Assembly: GCA_027487435.1 (NCBI GenBank) | Contig: JAIYDP010000495.1 | Location: forward strand, 50,227-114,226 | Source: Verrucomicrobiaceae bacterium | GTDB lineage: Bacteria; Verrucomicrobiota; Verrucomicrobiia; Verrucomicrobiales; Akkermansiaceae | DNA: 64,000 nt | Direction: 5' to 3' | Made by a program: the position numbers and the translations under genes | In this document: in pieces, positions 44,940 to 54,202 of the stretch | Numbering within the stretch: position 1 is the first letter of the stretch | How the letters are laid out: every line of letters begins with the position of its first letter | Notes under the pieces: generated by a model | Database searches by the model: none | What the model saw: the letters and a program-made list of their open reading frames with translations, nothing else | What the model was told of the DNA's origin: nothing

Positions 44940-46550
44940 TTAAAGGAGTGATTGATTAAGAAGCTGAATGCCACGGAGAAAGAAAGCAAGTTGACGCTGA
45001 TCATCATCGGCGTGCAAAGGGCACATCGAAAGAAACAACAAGGCGGTCATGACGTTGATTTCACGAGCATCGGCCTTCTGTTCAAGGATGAGCCATCGAG
45101 TCATTTCCCCGAGCCATGCGGCGTTGGCGCGCAAGCCAATCTCGAGATCAAAACTCGATGAACCAACGTGCGATACGTGAAATAGTCCGTTAACCATATA
45201 ATCGTAATGCCCGATGGCGGAATGAGACAATTTCGCTAGATCATATCTCCTATCACCTAGAGTTCCTGTCGTCGATGAGCCAAAACTACCGCGAGGGTCG
45301 ATGAGACGAATCACCCCCGAGGCGACATCGTAGAGAATATTGTTGAAACAAAAATCGCCATGCACGGTAGAGAACTCATCTTCTCGGTAACCTTGAGTAA
45401 TAACCTTTTCAGCACCTACCAATAACTCAGATAAGGGAGGATGGCGCTCACCACAAATCTGCAATGAAGCGTTCATTAAAGAATCTCGTAAAGAGGGTTC
45501 AAGAAGAGAAAGGTATTGCTCGATACGATCAAGCGTTTTTTTCCAATGAAAATTTTGATAGGAAGCAGGGCCGATCGATGCAGGGTGCTGACGAAAAAAC
45601 GACAAGGTAGCATGAAGTCCATCGAAGCAGCGCCACCAGTTATCCTTGCTGAGATTCCAGTAGAGCAAATATTCTGCAATATTCGGGTAACCGTAGTATT
45701 CCATTTCATAGGAATCCACTTGTCCGTCACCACCAGAAACCGAGACCAGGCGGGGGAATAGAACGCGCAGTTGGTTCGGTAACGTCTGATAGTAAGAAAC
45801 CTCGCGTGATAGTTTTTCGCGATCTGAAGAAGATTTGATGATGGTACCTCGGCTCGTATCGACGCGCAACCGATTGAAAGAACGGCTATTGATGAGTGCG
45901 GCGCGGCTACGATAGTAGTTTGTTTCATGACCGCAATCAATCCACTCTACTTCCTTCAGCGTGAGTTGGCAGAATTGTGCAGCCTGCTCTACGACAAGCA
46001 ATAAGTCTTTTCGAGATGCCACAAACGGTATGGCACGCTTTAGCACATCTGCCGTGAGTCGGAACACGCCCGTAAAAGCCAGAGATTCAGAAGGCCGGTC
46101 ATCTCCTTTTGCATAGAAGTGAAATTCATGATCTTGTCCCAGCGACAGAGCTGACCAGGCAGTCGTCGAATGTACTGGCAGGCGCCCCCCTTGAACTTCA
46201 TTCATGTCTGGGTCGGCTACGGGAATGGTCGTAACGAGATTTACGATAATGTCAGTGGCATCTGCCACACAATCGATGGCCTGATGTAAGGTGTCAACCA
46301 CACCTTGCCCGCGCTGCACTCCATGTAGGGTATATCCGTGACGTAGCGGAGCGAGTTCTGCGGTGACATCCGCACAAAACTCCTTGTCCACAAACAAATG
46401 AACATCATGCCTAGCACGGTAATACTCGATCACATACGATGCCAACGGACGCGTGTTAAGAGGCACAAGCGCTGGGCATGGAGACTCGACTCGCAAGAAT
46501 GGGAGTTTACTGGAGATATCACCTCCTGCTATGATCAATACTGTCGCCAT
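44940..46550 (-). CDS. NTase-like domain fused to a phosphotransferase/kinase domain
   Basis: A 536-residue two-domain protein. Residues 1-230 resemble a sugar nucleotidyltransferase but the active site looks degraded: the G-x-G-x-R loop reads AGGDISSKLPFLR, the P-K signature reads PCPALVPL, and the D strand reads IIVNLVTTIPVADP without the usual Asp. Residues 250-536 resemble aminoglycoside/choline-kinase-like phosphotransferases with VHGDFCFNNILYD (near 397) and the metal-binding IDPRGSFG (near 416). Similar kinases occur in capsule loci. It probably phosphorylates a small metabolite or sugar. The start at 46550 (MATVLIIAGG) is chosen from the domain start. Confidence 0.75.
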   Translation of the reverse strand: MATVLIIAGGDISSKLPFLRVESPCPALVPLNTRPLASYVIEYYRARHDVHLFVDKEFCADVTAELAPLRHGYTLHGVQRGQGVVDTLHQAIDCVADATDIIVNLVTTIPVADPDMNEVQGGRLPVHSTTAWSALSLGQDHEFHFYAKGDDRPSESLAFTGVFRLTADVLKRAIPFVASRKDLLLVVEQAAQFCQLTLKEVEWIDCGHETNYYRSRAALINSRSFNRLRVDTSRGTIIKSSSDREKLSREVSYYQTLPNQLRVLFPRLVSVSGGDGQVDSYEMEYYGYPNIAEYLLYWNLSKDNWWRCFDGLHATLSFFRQHPASIGPASYQNFHWKKTLDRIEQYLSLLEPSLRDSLMNASLQICGERHPPLSELLVGAEKVITQGYREDEFSTVHGDFCFNNILYDVASGVIRLIDPRGSFGSSTTGTLGDRRYDLAKLSHSAIGHYDYMVNGLFHVSHVGSSSFDLEIGLRANAAWLGEMTRWLILEQKADAREINVMTALLFLSMCPLHADDDQRQLAFFLRGIQLLNQSLL

Positions 46551-46575
46551 CGCTATTTTCCGTAATAAGAAGGTT

Positions 46576-47757
46576 CTATGAATGATCTGCCGAGGGTGAC
46601 GTTGCGTCAACGGATCGTAACAACATCGAATCCGCACAAGCCTCTGTGAGGATTCTCACCATGCGATCGCGGTGTTGTTCAAATGTGAATTCCGCTTGAT
46701 AGCGCAGCTTTGCTTTTTCGCCCATTTCCTTGAGCAGATGAGGTTGGGAAAGAAAGGTCGCAATATGGCTGCTCAATTCCTCCACATCTCCTACTTTATG
46801 GAGAAATCCCGTTACACCATTTTCAACAATGGACGGTATGCCCCGCCACTGCGTCGAGATAACCGGGAGACCGAAGGCCATGGCCTCCAAAAGAACGAGA
46901 GGAAAGTTTTCAGAAACATAATACGAAGGGAAAACAAAGAGATCCGATTGAGCAAGGGCATCCCATTTTTCCTCGCCGTAGAGAGCTCCTGGTTCGGGGA
47001 CTTCTAAGTTGGTAAGGCTACCGACATCATGCATCAGAGTGCGGAATTTTTTTTCTGTATCGGGATCAGGCCACTTGCCTACAAACTGCACGCGAATTTT
47101 CTTCTCTGTGTTTTTAGCGATTTTTGCGCAAGCTTGAAGCAAATCAAAGATGCCCTTTTTTTCGAATAAATTCCCAAGAAACAAGATGCGAAGCTGGTCG
47201 CTGGGTTGCTTCTCTGCTCGGTGAATACCAACTTTGATGCCATTAGGGATTTCAATTTCGCGTTGCGCCCCGAAGCTCATCCCAGGAACAGCGACATGGC
47301 GTGATAAGGTAAGAGCCCAGGCGTTACGACCATAGATCCAGCGACCAATGAATTTCCGAACGGGGTTAGCTTCGAGGTAATCGACCAATCCTCCGGAATG
47401 GTAATGCAAGAGAACTCTCTGAAACCATGGCCGACAGCAACCGAGGAAGAACATGTCACGCACAAATGATACAATCGAAGCACTACCCGGCGTGTAATAA
47501 AGCACCCGAGACTTGCTAGTAATTCGGAGTTTGATGCATCTGGCGATGATTCCAAAGAGTCCGAAAATTTTCCCAAGTGAAGCACGTCCTACTTCTTCTA
47601 AATTCTTACTCGAACGAATCTCAAGAAGATGTTTTTTGATCGGCGCAAGATCAGCTTCGAATAAGGCTTGTGTGGCGAGTGAAGCTCCGTGAACCGGAGG
47701 AGGCACAACTCCCGCCATGAGCACATGATAGGCAGTATTTCGAGCTTCGCGCGGCAT
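46576..47757 (-). CDS. GT4 glycosyltransferase
   Basis: A 393-residue GT-B enzyme beginning near YHVLMAGVVPPPVHGASLAT (the N-terminal loop of GT4 enzymes). It has IPNGIKVGIH, LRILFLGNLFEKKGIFDLLQA and the donor site LFVFPSYYVSENFPLVLLEAM followed by AFGLPVIST, with the E-x7-E pattern preserved. It lies 3 bp past the ugd stop codon. Role: one of the sugar transfers of the repeat unit; specificity unknown. Confidence 0.88.
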   Translation of the reverse strand: MPREARNTAYHVLMAGVVPPPVHGASLATQALFEADLAPIKKHLLEIRSSKNLEEVGRASLGKIFGLFGIIARCIKLRITSKSRVLYYTPGSASIVSFVRDMFFLGCCRPWFQRVLLHYHSGGLVDYLEANPVRKFIGRWIYGRNAWALTLSRHVAVPGMSFGAQREIEIPNGIKVGIHRAEKQPSDQLRILFLGNLFEKKGIFDLLQACAKIAKNTEKKIRVQFVGKWPDPDTEKKFRTLMHDVGSLTNLEVPEPGALYGEEKWDALAQSDLFVFPSYYVSENFPLVLLEAMAFGLPVISTQWRGIPSIVENGVTGFLHKVGDVEELSSHIATFLSQPHLLKEMGEKAKLRYQAEFTFEQHRDRMVRILTEACADSMLLRSVDATSPSADHS

Positions 47758-47760
47758 AAT

Positions 47761-49143
47761 TTATCCTTGGCCGATGCTGTAGAATTCAAAGCCCAGCGAG
47801 CGCATCGCATCAGCAGGCAAGATCCCTCGCCCGTCGAAGGCGAATGCAGGTTTGAACATGTTTTGATAAACGGACGCAAAATCCATGGTCGCAAATTCAT
47901 CCCATTCGGTGAGCACCACCATGGCGTGAGAATTGGTTACGGCATCCATAGCAGAACTGCAGTGATGGAGATTTTTGATCAACGTTTCTTCCGGCACTCC
48001 AGCATATCGCATTTCCCGGAGGATGGTGTCCCATTCGACTTTTGGATCATAAAGAGAGACTTGCGCATTTTCCATGAGCAGGTCACGAACGACGTAAATT
48101 GCAGCAGATTCTCGAGTGTCGTTGGTGTCTTTTTTGAAGGCAAATCCTAGCACGCCAATTTTTTTATTCGCGACTGTATTAAACAGTGTATTGACAATTT
48201 TTCTGGCAAATCGAGTTTTTTGCCAATCATTCATGATGATGACTTGCTCCCAATAGGCAGCAACTTCGGGGAGGGCGTAGTGCTCACACAAATAGACAAG
48301 ATTGAGGATATCTTTTTGAAAACAAGAACCACCGAAACCTACGGAGGATTTAAGGAATTTTGGGCCGATGCGTGAATCGTGGCCAATGGCGCGCCCCACT
48401 TCGTTGACGTTAGCGCCGGTCTTCTCACACAAGGCGGAAATGGAATTGATCGAGGAGATACGCTGAGCGAGAAATGCGTTAGCAACGAGTTTGGAAAGTT
48501 CAGATGACCACGTATTTGTCGTAAGGATTTTTTTACGTGGAATCCAGTTTGCGTAAACAGCAACGAGGCTTTCAATCGCATCTAGGCCCTCAGGTGTCTG
48601 CTCGCCACCGATGAGAATCCGGTCGGGATCAAGCATATCTTCCACAGCGGTGCCTTCGGCTAGGAATTCAGGATTGGAGAGCACTTGGAATTGTCCGCTT
48701 TGCGAATTGGCACTCAATATTGTTCGCATGGCTTCTGCGGTGCGAACTGGAATGGTCGATTTTTCGACAATGATTTTTGCACCATCAGACTCTTCTGCAA
48801 TCATACGTGCTGCGGCTTCCACATAACAAAGATCGGCTGCCCTTCCTGCCCCAGCGCCGTAGGTTTTTGTCGGGGTTCCCACAGCAACGAAAATCATTTG
48901 TGCATTGCGGATGGCTTGCCTCACTTCCGTAGAAAAGTGCAAATTTTTGCCGCGACAAGATGTCACAAGCTCCGTGAGTCCAGGCTCATAGACCGGAAGA
49001 TCTTCTGAGTTCCATGCCGCAATCCGTTTTTCATTCATGTCCACGACATTGACCTGAATGTGTGGGCACTTTGCGGCAATCATCGCCATCGTAGGTCCGC
49101 CAACGTAGCCTGCACCGATGCAGCAAATGTTATTGATCGACAT
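47761..49143 (-). CDS. ugd: UDP-glucose 6-dehydrogenase
   Basis: A 460-residue NAD-dependent enzyme that oxidises UDP-glucose to UDP-glucuronate. It has ICCIGAGYVGGPTMAMIA as Rossmann start, SNPEFLAEGTA, GHDSRIGPKFL, and the catalytic Cys274 in VGFGGSCFQKDI. The length and NPEFLAEGTA pattern fit the longer, animal-like UGD group found in some bacteria. The start at 49143 removes a 20-residue extension. Its product feeds the UDP-xylose synthase encoded at 53258-54196 and can also be a direct uronic-acid donor. Confidence 0.95.
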   Translation of the reverse strand: MSINNICCIGAGYVGGPTMAMIAAKCPHIQVNVVDMNEKRIAAWNSEDLPVYEPGLTELVTSCRGKNLHFSTEVRQAIRNAQMIFVAVGTPTKTYGAGAGRAADLCYVEAAARMIAEESDGAKIIVEKSTIPVRTAEAMRTILSANSQSGQFQVLSNPEFLAEGTAVEDMLDPDRILIGGEQTPEGLDAIESLVAVYANWIPRKKILTTNTWSSELSKLVANAFLAQRISSINSISALCEKTGANVNEVGRAIGHDSRIGPKFLKSSVGFGGSCFQKDILNLVYLCEHYALPEVAAYWEQVIIMNDWQKTRFARKIVNTLFNTVANKKIGVLGFAFKKDTNDTRESAAIYVVRDLLMENAQVSLYDPKVEWDTILREMRYAGVPEETLIKNLHHCSSAMDAVTNSHAMVVLTEWDEFATMDFASVYQNMFKPAFAFDGRGILPADAMRSLGFEFYSIGQG

Positions 49144-49183
49144 AGTATTGTATTGGGAAAAAGGTTCGTTGGAGCCTGTAGCT

Positions 49184-49966
49184 TTACTCTGTAAGAGCGT
49201 CATGTATCATGTAATAGATGAACAGACTGTTATAAACCAAGTAGCGTCGAAAGAGCCTACGAGGCTCCATCAACAATCGATAGACCCACTCTAATCCAAA
49301 TTTTTGCAGCACCGTTGGTGCTTGCCGAATTTCTCCAGAGTGGAAAGTAAATGCTGCACCAACAGCAAAATAGACTCCAGGAGGCAGAAGGTCCTTATTT
49401 TCTATGATCCAGCGCTCTTGTTTAGGGCAACCAAGCCCGACCCAAATCATATTGGCACCGGAGTCTTGAATTTTTTGTATAATCTTACGCTTTTCCTCTT
49501 CAGACCACTCTCCAAAGGGAGGTGAATATGAGCCAGCGATACGAGACGAGGGAAACAAATTGGTAAAACGCGCGACCATTTGATCTATCGTACTCTGTTT
49601 TCCGCCAAAGATAAAATGCGACACGCGCTGATCTCCCTCAGTTTTACGGAAGGTTTCTAGCATCAACGTTGGACCACAGACACGCTCGACCAATCTTTGC
49701 TCACGCGGAAGATACAGATTCAAGCACCAGACAATCGGCATTCCATCCGGGCAAACGAGGTCAAATCTCCTCATAACATCGCCAAAATCCTTCTCACTAC
49801 GCGCAAGCGCCGCCACATGAGCATTGGCGGCACTCACGGCATAAACAGCATCCGCCGCCAAAGCTCGGTCAATGACCCAATCCACAGCTTTGCCATAGGT
49901 CGTAATTGCAAAAGATAGACCTATGACAGGAAGTGTGAAAAGAGTGTTTGTCGTGTTGGGCGGCAT
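49184..49966 (-). CDS. WecG/TagA/CpsF-family glycosyltransferase (GT26)
   Basis: A 260-residue enzyme with AVSAANAHVAALARSEKDF, DLVCPDGMPIVWCLNLY (the Asp-Gly-Met motif), ANMIWVGLGCPKQERWI and AVGAAFTFHSGEIRQAPTVLQ, and the C-terminal LEWVYRLLMEPRRLFRRYL. GT26 enzymes act early in repeat-unit assembly, often adding the second sugar (such as ManNAc or ManNAcA) to the lipid-linked acceptor made by the initiating transferase at 19170-20600. Length and motif order are standard. Confidence 0.93.
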   Translation of the reverse strand: MPPNTTNTLFTLPVIGLSFAITTYGKAVDWVIDRALAADAVYAVSAANAHVAALARSEKDFGDVMRRFDLVCPDGMPIVWCLNLYLPREQRLVERVCGPTLMLETFRKTEGDQRVSHFIFGGKQSTIDQMVARFTNLFPSSRIAGSYSPPFGEWSEEEKRKIIQKIQDSGANMIWVGLGCPKQERWIIENKDLLPPGVYFAVGAAFTFHSGEIRQAPTVLQKFGLEWVYRLLMEPRRLFRRYLVYNSLFIYYMIHDALTE

Positions 49967-50009
49967 TAAGACTTTATCGTTGAATCGAAATCCTACTTAA
50001 GGCTCATAA

Positions 50010-51128
50010 TTACTCACGAGCTACAGCAATTTTATGGCCGTGGGATTTGAGTAGCGCATGCTGGCGTGCGGTATCTAAGTCAGAAGCGACCATTTCTGCG
50101 CACATTTCTTCGACAGTAATCTCAGGAACCCAGCCAAGTTTGGTTTTGGCTTTGCTTGGGTCTCCTAGCAAGGTTTCTACTTCAGCAGGGCGGAAATATC
50201 TTGGATCGACGCGGACAATCACATCGCCAACAGAAACGGAACTAGCTTTTGCCGCATCGGTCACATGCTCTACAACGCCCATTTCATCAACACCTGAACC
50301 ACTGAATTTGATCGTGATTCCGGCCTCCGCGGCGGACAAGCGCACAAATTCTCGGACGGAAATTTGTTTCCCTGTGGCAATGACAAAATCTTCCGCCGTT
50401 TCTTGCTGAAGCATCATCCATTGCATACGAACGTAGTCTTTCGCATGTCCCCAGTCGCGCAAGGCGTCCATGTTCCCAAGATAGAGGCATTTTTCGAGTC
50501 CTTGGGCAATGTTCGCAATCCCACGAGTGATTTTGCGCGTCACGAAAGTCTCTCCGCGACGAGGTGATTCATGGTTGAACAAAATACCATTGCATGCGTA
50601 AATGCCGTAGGATTCACGATAGTTTACGGTAATCCAATAGGCATACATTTTTGCCACTGCATACGGAGAGCGTGGATAAAACGGGGTTGTTTCCTTTTGT
50701 GGAATTTCCTGCACCAAGCCGTAGAGCTCCGAGGTGGAAGCTTGATAAAACCGTGTCTTTTTCTCCAGACCGAGAAAACGAATGGCCTCGAGCAAGCGCA
50801 AGGTGCCAATGGCATCCACGTCTGCCGTGTATTCTGGAGATTCGAATGAAACCGCAACATGGGACTGAGCTCCGAGGTTGTACACTTCATCTGGCTGAAT
50901 CTCACTCAGAATGCGGGTTAAGTTCGAACTATCTGTCAAATCTCCGTAATGGAGCTTGAATCGACTATTTTCTACATGAGGATCTTCATAAATGTGATCA
51001 ACACGTGCGGTATTGAATAAAGACGCACGGCGCTTAATGCCATGTACTTCATATCCTTTCTCTAGCAGGAATTCAGCTAAGTAGGATCCATCTTGGCCTG
51101 TAATGCCAGTAATCAGTGCTTTTTTCAT
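50010..51128 (-). CDS. gmd: GDP-mannose 4,6-dehydratase
   Basis: A 372-residue extended SDR enzyme that converts GDP-mannose to GDP-4-keto-6-deoxymannose, using bound NADP. It has ALITGITGQDGSYLAEFLL, STSELYGLVQEIPQKE with the catalytic Thr/Glu region, YPRSPYAVAKMYAYW with Y-x-x-x-K, and NHESPRRGETFVTRKI for GDP binding. Together with fcl, which lies 45 bp upstream in the operon, it gives GDP-L-fucose. The window has no mannose-1-phosphate guanylyltransferase, so GDP-mannose must come from elsewhere. Confidence 0.97.
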   Translation of the reverse strand: MKKALITGITGQDGSYLAEFLLEKGYEVHGIKRRASLFNTARVDHIYEDPHVENSRFKLHYGDLTDSSNLTRILSEIQPDEVYNLGAQSHVAVSFESPEYTADVDAIGTLRLLEAIRFLGLEKKTRFYQASTSELYGLVQEIPQKETTPFYPRSPYAVAKMYAYWITVNYRESYGIYACNGILFNHESPRRGETFVTRKITRGIANIAQGLEKCLYLGNMDALRDWGHAKDYVRMQWMMLQQETAEDFVIATGKQISVREFVRLSAAEAGITIKFSGSGVDEMGVVEHVTDAAKASSVSVGDVIVRVDPRYFRPAEVETLLGDPSKAKTKLGWVPEITVEEMCAEMVASDLDTARQHALLKSHGHKIAVARE

Positions 51129-51173
51129 AAATGTAGTTGTTAGGTGAATGAGAAGAATTGTTACGCAACGAGA

Positions 51174-52121
51174 TCAGAGACGTGCTTCACCCGAAGCAAT
51201 GGTAGCTTTGAAGTCTTCATACGCCGCAGCAAGCCCCTGTTCAAGAGGCATGATCGGTGCCCATCCGGTTGTTTTAATTTTTGAAATATCCATCAGCTTT
51301 CTCGGTGTGCCATCGGGCTTGGATGGATCAGTCAAAATTTCACCTGCAAACCCTACGACAGATGCGACCATCGAGGCGAGTTCATAAATGGTCAGATCTT
51401 CGCCAGTGCCGACATTGACCCAATCAGGTGGATTTTCGAGCGAAAGTAGATGCATACAAGCTGCTGCGAGATCATTCACATGCAGAAACTCGCGTCGTGG
51501 AGTGCCTGTTCCCCAAATGGTAACGCTAGCATCACCGCGAGTCTTCGCTTCATGAAATCGACGAATCAATGCTGGGATCACATGGGAGTTTTCTGCGTGA
51601 TAATTATCACCCGGTCCATACAAGTTGGTGGGCATCGCACTATGATACATCAAACCATACTGGCTGCGATAATGTTGACACAGCTTCAGTCCTGCGATTT
51701 TCGCCACCGCATAGGCTTCGTTTGTCACCTCCAGAGGGGAAGTTAATAAACAGTCTTCTGTCATGGGCTGAGGTGCATTTTTAGGATAAATGCACGAACT
51801 GCCAAGGAAAAGCAATCGCGTGACGCCGGCGCGGCGACTCCCCTCGACAAGATGAGAGGCTATGGCAAGATTTTCATAAATAAACTCGGCAGGGTAAGTC
51901 GAATTGGCATGAATGCCACCGACTTTTGCCGCAGCAACGACGACCGCATCGGGTTTCTCGCGCTGCAAGTAGTCAAAAACCGCTTGTTGGTTCAAGAGAT
52001 CCAACTCATTGCGGCCTGCGACAGCAAGCTCCAACCCTTCGGTGCGCTGCACTTGGCGAGCCAAGGCAGAACCGACCATACCTCGGTGTCCGGTAATCAA
52101 TATTTTATTCATATATTTCAT
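51174..52121 (-). CDS. fcl: GDP-L-fucose synthase
   Basis: A 315-residue SDR epimerase-reductase that turns GDP-4-keto-6-deoxymannose into GDP-L-fucose. It has ILITGHRGMVGSALARQV, FLGSSCIYPKNAPQPMTED, EAYAVAKIAGLKLC with the Y-x-x-x-K motif, and PTNLYGPGDNYH. An ATG nine bases into the frame (52112) is an equally possible start. Its 5' end overlaps the DegT aminotransferase gene by 8-17 bases. It pairs with gmd directly downstream. Confidence 0.96.
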   Translation of the reverse strand: MKYMNKILITGHRGMVGSALARQVQRTEGLELAVAGRNELDLLNQQAVFDYLQREKPDAVVVAAAKVGGIHANSTYPAEFIYENLAIASHLVEGSRRAGVTRLLFLGSSCIYPKNAPQPMTEDCLLTSPLEVTNEAYAVAKIAGLKLCQHYRSQYGLMYHSAMPTNLYGPGDNYHAENSHVIPALIRRFHEAKTRGDASVTIWGTGTPRREFLHVNDLAAACMHLLSLENPPDWVNVGTGEDLTIYELASMVASVVGFAGEILTDPSKPDGTPRKLMDISKIKTTGWAPIMPLEQGLAAAYEDFKATIASGEARL

Positions 52122-53232
52122 TTCTAGGGAAATCCTTGACCGCAGCGATTACAGCACTCTTCTGCTCATCTGACAACTCTGGATAAATGGGAATACTAAT
52201 AACTTGCTGAGAAAGGCTTTCTGCAACATTGCATTCACGAAGGCTATGTGCGGGCAAATGTTGAAAACACTCCTGTTTATGCAAGGGGACGGGATAGTAA
52301 ATTTCACACCCAATTCCTCGATCCATCAGATGTTGCTTGAAGCGATCGCGTTGGCCATTTTGCACGATCAGGGTAAACTGATTCCATGTATGCGAGCGAT
52401 TCGGCATTTGCTGAGGCAAAGTCAACCAATCACAACTGCCAAGGCTCTCTTGGTAGAATTGCGCATTGTCTCGACGACCCTCCATGTAGCGGGAATAGTG
52501 CGGCAACTTGACTCGCAATAAAGCGCATTGGAGAGCGTCCAAACGGAAATTGCCCCCGACTTCACTGTGATAATATTTGGGATGCATGCCGTGATTGCGT
52601 AAGCGAATCATCCGCTCAACGAGAGCATCGTCATCGGTAGTCACAAGGCCACCATCACCGAAACCACCAAGGTTTTTCGAAGGAAAAAAACTAAATGCTC
52701 CTACTTGCCCCATCACCCCCGCTTGCTTACCAGCAAATGATGAGCCTATCGCTTGTGCACAATCCTCAAGAACCAGCAAGTTGTGAGCTTTTGCAAACTC
52801 TAACAATTCATCCATCGCCACACATTGACCAAAAAGATGCACCGGCATGATGCAGCGAGTGCGCGGTGTAATCTTCGAGGCTGCACTTTTCAGGCATAGC
52901 GAAAAGTCCACAGCGGAAACATCACAAAATACTGGTATGGCACCGATTCGATAAATAGCACCAGCGGTTGCAAAAAAGGTAAACGAAGGGCAAAGCACTT
53001 CATCGCCTGGCTGCAAATCGAGTGCCATTAATGCCAATATTAAGGCATCTGTGCCAGAGGAGACGGAAAGTGCGTGTTTTACGCCAATCATCTCCGCGCA
53101 TTCGCGCTCTAACGCTTCCATTTCATCGCCGAAAATGAATCTTCCCGAAGTGATCACACGGGAAAATGCACCTTCAAGATCCGCACGCAGCGGATGATTC
53201 TGTGCGTTGACATCAAGTAAAGGAACAATCAT
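52105..53232 (-). CDS. DegT/DnrJ/EryC1-type sugar aminotransferase
   Basis: A 375-residue PLP-dependent fold type I aminotransferase for keto-sugar nucleotides. It has SGRFIFGDEMEALERE, SVSSGTDALILALMAL, CPSFTFFATAGAIYRIG, VLEDCAQAIGSSFAG with the cofactor Asp, and FSFFPSKNLGGFGDGG with the Schiff-base Lys. It ends in CEIYYPVPLHKQECFQ as in the family. It probably makes an amino sugar for the EPS. Its partner ketosugar-producing enzyme is not certain: fcl/gmd products or another SDR in the locus are candidates. The start at 53232 (MIVPLLDV) is the canonical family start. Confidence 0.9.
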   Translation of the reverse strand: MIVPLLDVNAQNHPLRADLEGAFSRVITSGRFIFGDEMEALERECAEMIGVKHALSVSSGTDALILALMALDLQPGDEVLCPSFTFFATAGAIYRIGAIPVFCDVSAVDFSLCLKSAASKITPRTRCIMPVHLFGQCVAMDELLEFAKAHNLLVLEDCAQAIGSSFAGKQAGVMGQVGAFSFFPSKNLGGFGDGGLVTTDDDALVERMIRLRNHGMHPKYYHSEVGGNFRLDALQCALLRVKLPHYSRYMEGRRDNAQFYQESLGSCDWLTLPQQMPNRSHTWNQFTLIVQNGQRDRFKQHLMDRGIGCEIYYPVPLHKQECFQHLPAHSLRECNVAESLSQQVISIPIYPELSDEQKSAVIAAVKDFPRNEIYE

Positions 53233-53257
53233 GTAGTGCGTAGCTTTTGATACGATT

Positions 53258-54196
53258 TTATGCCATCTGTTGGTTGCGGAAGAATGCGATTGTTTGGGCG
53301 ACCCCTGCATCAAACTCCACTATAGGCTGCCAACCCAGCAATTCCTGAGCTTTTCGAATGTCTGGCTTACGCACCTTCGGATCATCCGGAGGCAAAGGTT
53401 TGGGATCGAAACGGGCGGCAATTCCGAAATGTCGCGCCACAGCCTCACCAAATTCGCGGATTGTCATTTCGTGAGGATTTCCACAATTTACAGGCAAGTT
53501 GTAACTGCTGCGCATCAAACGCCAAATGCCATCCACCAAATCACTCACATAGCAAAAAGAACGAGTCTGCGAGCCATTTCCAAAAATCGTCATCGGCTCG
53601 CCCGCTAATGCCTGCCCAATAAACGCTGGCACTACCCGTCCATCATCAAGCCTCATTCGTGGTCCATAGGTGTTAAATATACGAACAATTTTGGTATCCA
53701 GCCCATGCGCACGATGATACGCCATGGTCGCGGCTTCCGCGTAACGTTTTGCCTCATCGTAGCATGAGCGCACGCCAATTGAGTTCACATTGCCCCAATA
53801 TTCCTCGGGTTGAGGATGAATCTCAGGATCTCCATAGACTTCTGAAGTCGAAGCCAGCAAAAATCGCGCATTTTTGCGCAACGCCAGATCCAAGGAATTG
53901 TGCGTCGCATAGGACCCAGCTTTCAAGGTCTCTACGGGAATTTGCACGTAGTCGATCGGACTGGCTGGCGAGGCCATGTGAAATACATATTCCACATCGC
54001 CTTCCACATCAAAGGGCAGAGAAACATCATGCTCGATCAACGAAAAATTCTCGTTATCCTCCAAATGCGCGATGTTGCTACGATTGCCGGTGACGAAATT
54101 GTCCAACGCGATCACGCGAAGCCCATCCGCCAGCAATCGATCCACCAAATGTGATGGAACAAAGCCAGCGCCCCCTGTAACTATTGCAGTTTTCAT
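53258..54196 (-). CDS. uxs: UDP-glucuronate decarboxylase (UDP-xylose synthase)
   Basis: A 312-residue SDR enzyme that converts UDP-glucuronate to UDP-xylose with bound NAD. It has IVTGGAGFVPSHLVDRLL, HMASPASPIDY, ASTSEVYGDPEIHPQPEEYW, then GVRSCYDEAKR with Tyr146 and Lys150, and RIFNTYGPRM. These segments match the UXS group closely, with one oddity: the usual G-x-x-G-x-x-G reads GGAGFVPSH, with Pro for Gly at the last position. It takes the product of ugd. Confidence 0.9.
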   Translation of the reverse strand: MKTAIVTGGAGFVPSHLVDRLLADGLRVIALDNFVTGNRSNIAHLEDNENFSLIEHDVSLPFDVEGDVEYVFHMASPASPIDYVQIPVETLKAGSYATHNSLDLALRKNARFLLASTSEVYGDPEIHPQPEEYWGNVNSIGVRSCYDEAKRYAEAATMAYHRAHGLDTKIVRIFNTYGPRMRLDDGRVVPAFIGQALAGEPMTIFGNGSQTRSFCYVSDLVDGIWRLMRSSYNLPVNCGNPHEMTIREFGEAVARHFGIAARFDPKPLPPDDPKVRKPDIRKAQELLGWQPIVEFDAGVAQTIAFFRNQQMA

Positions 54197-54202
54197 GTAT
54201 GA

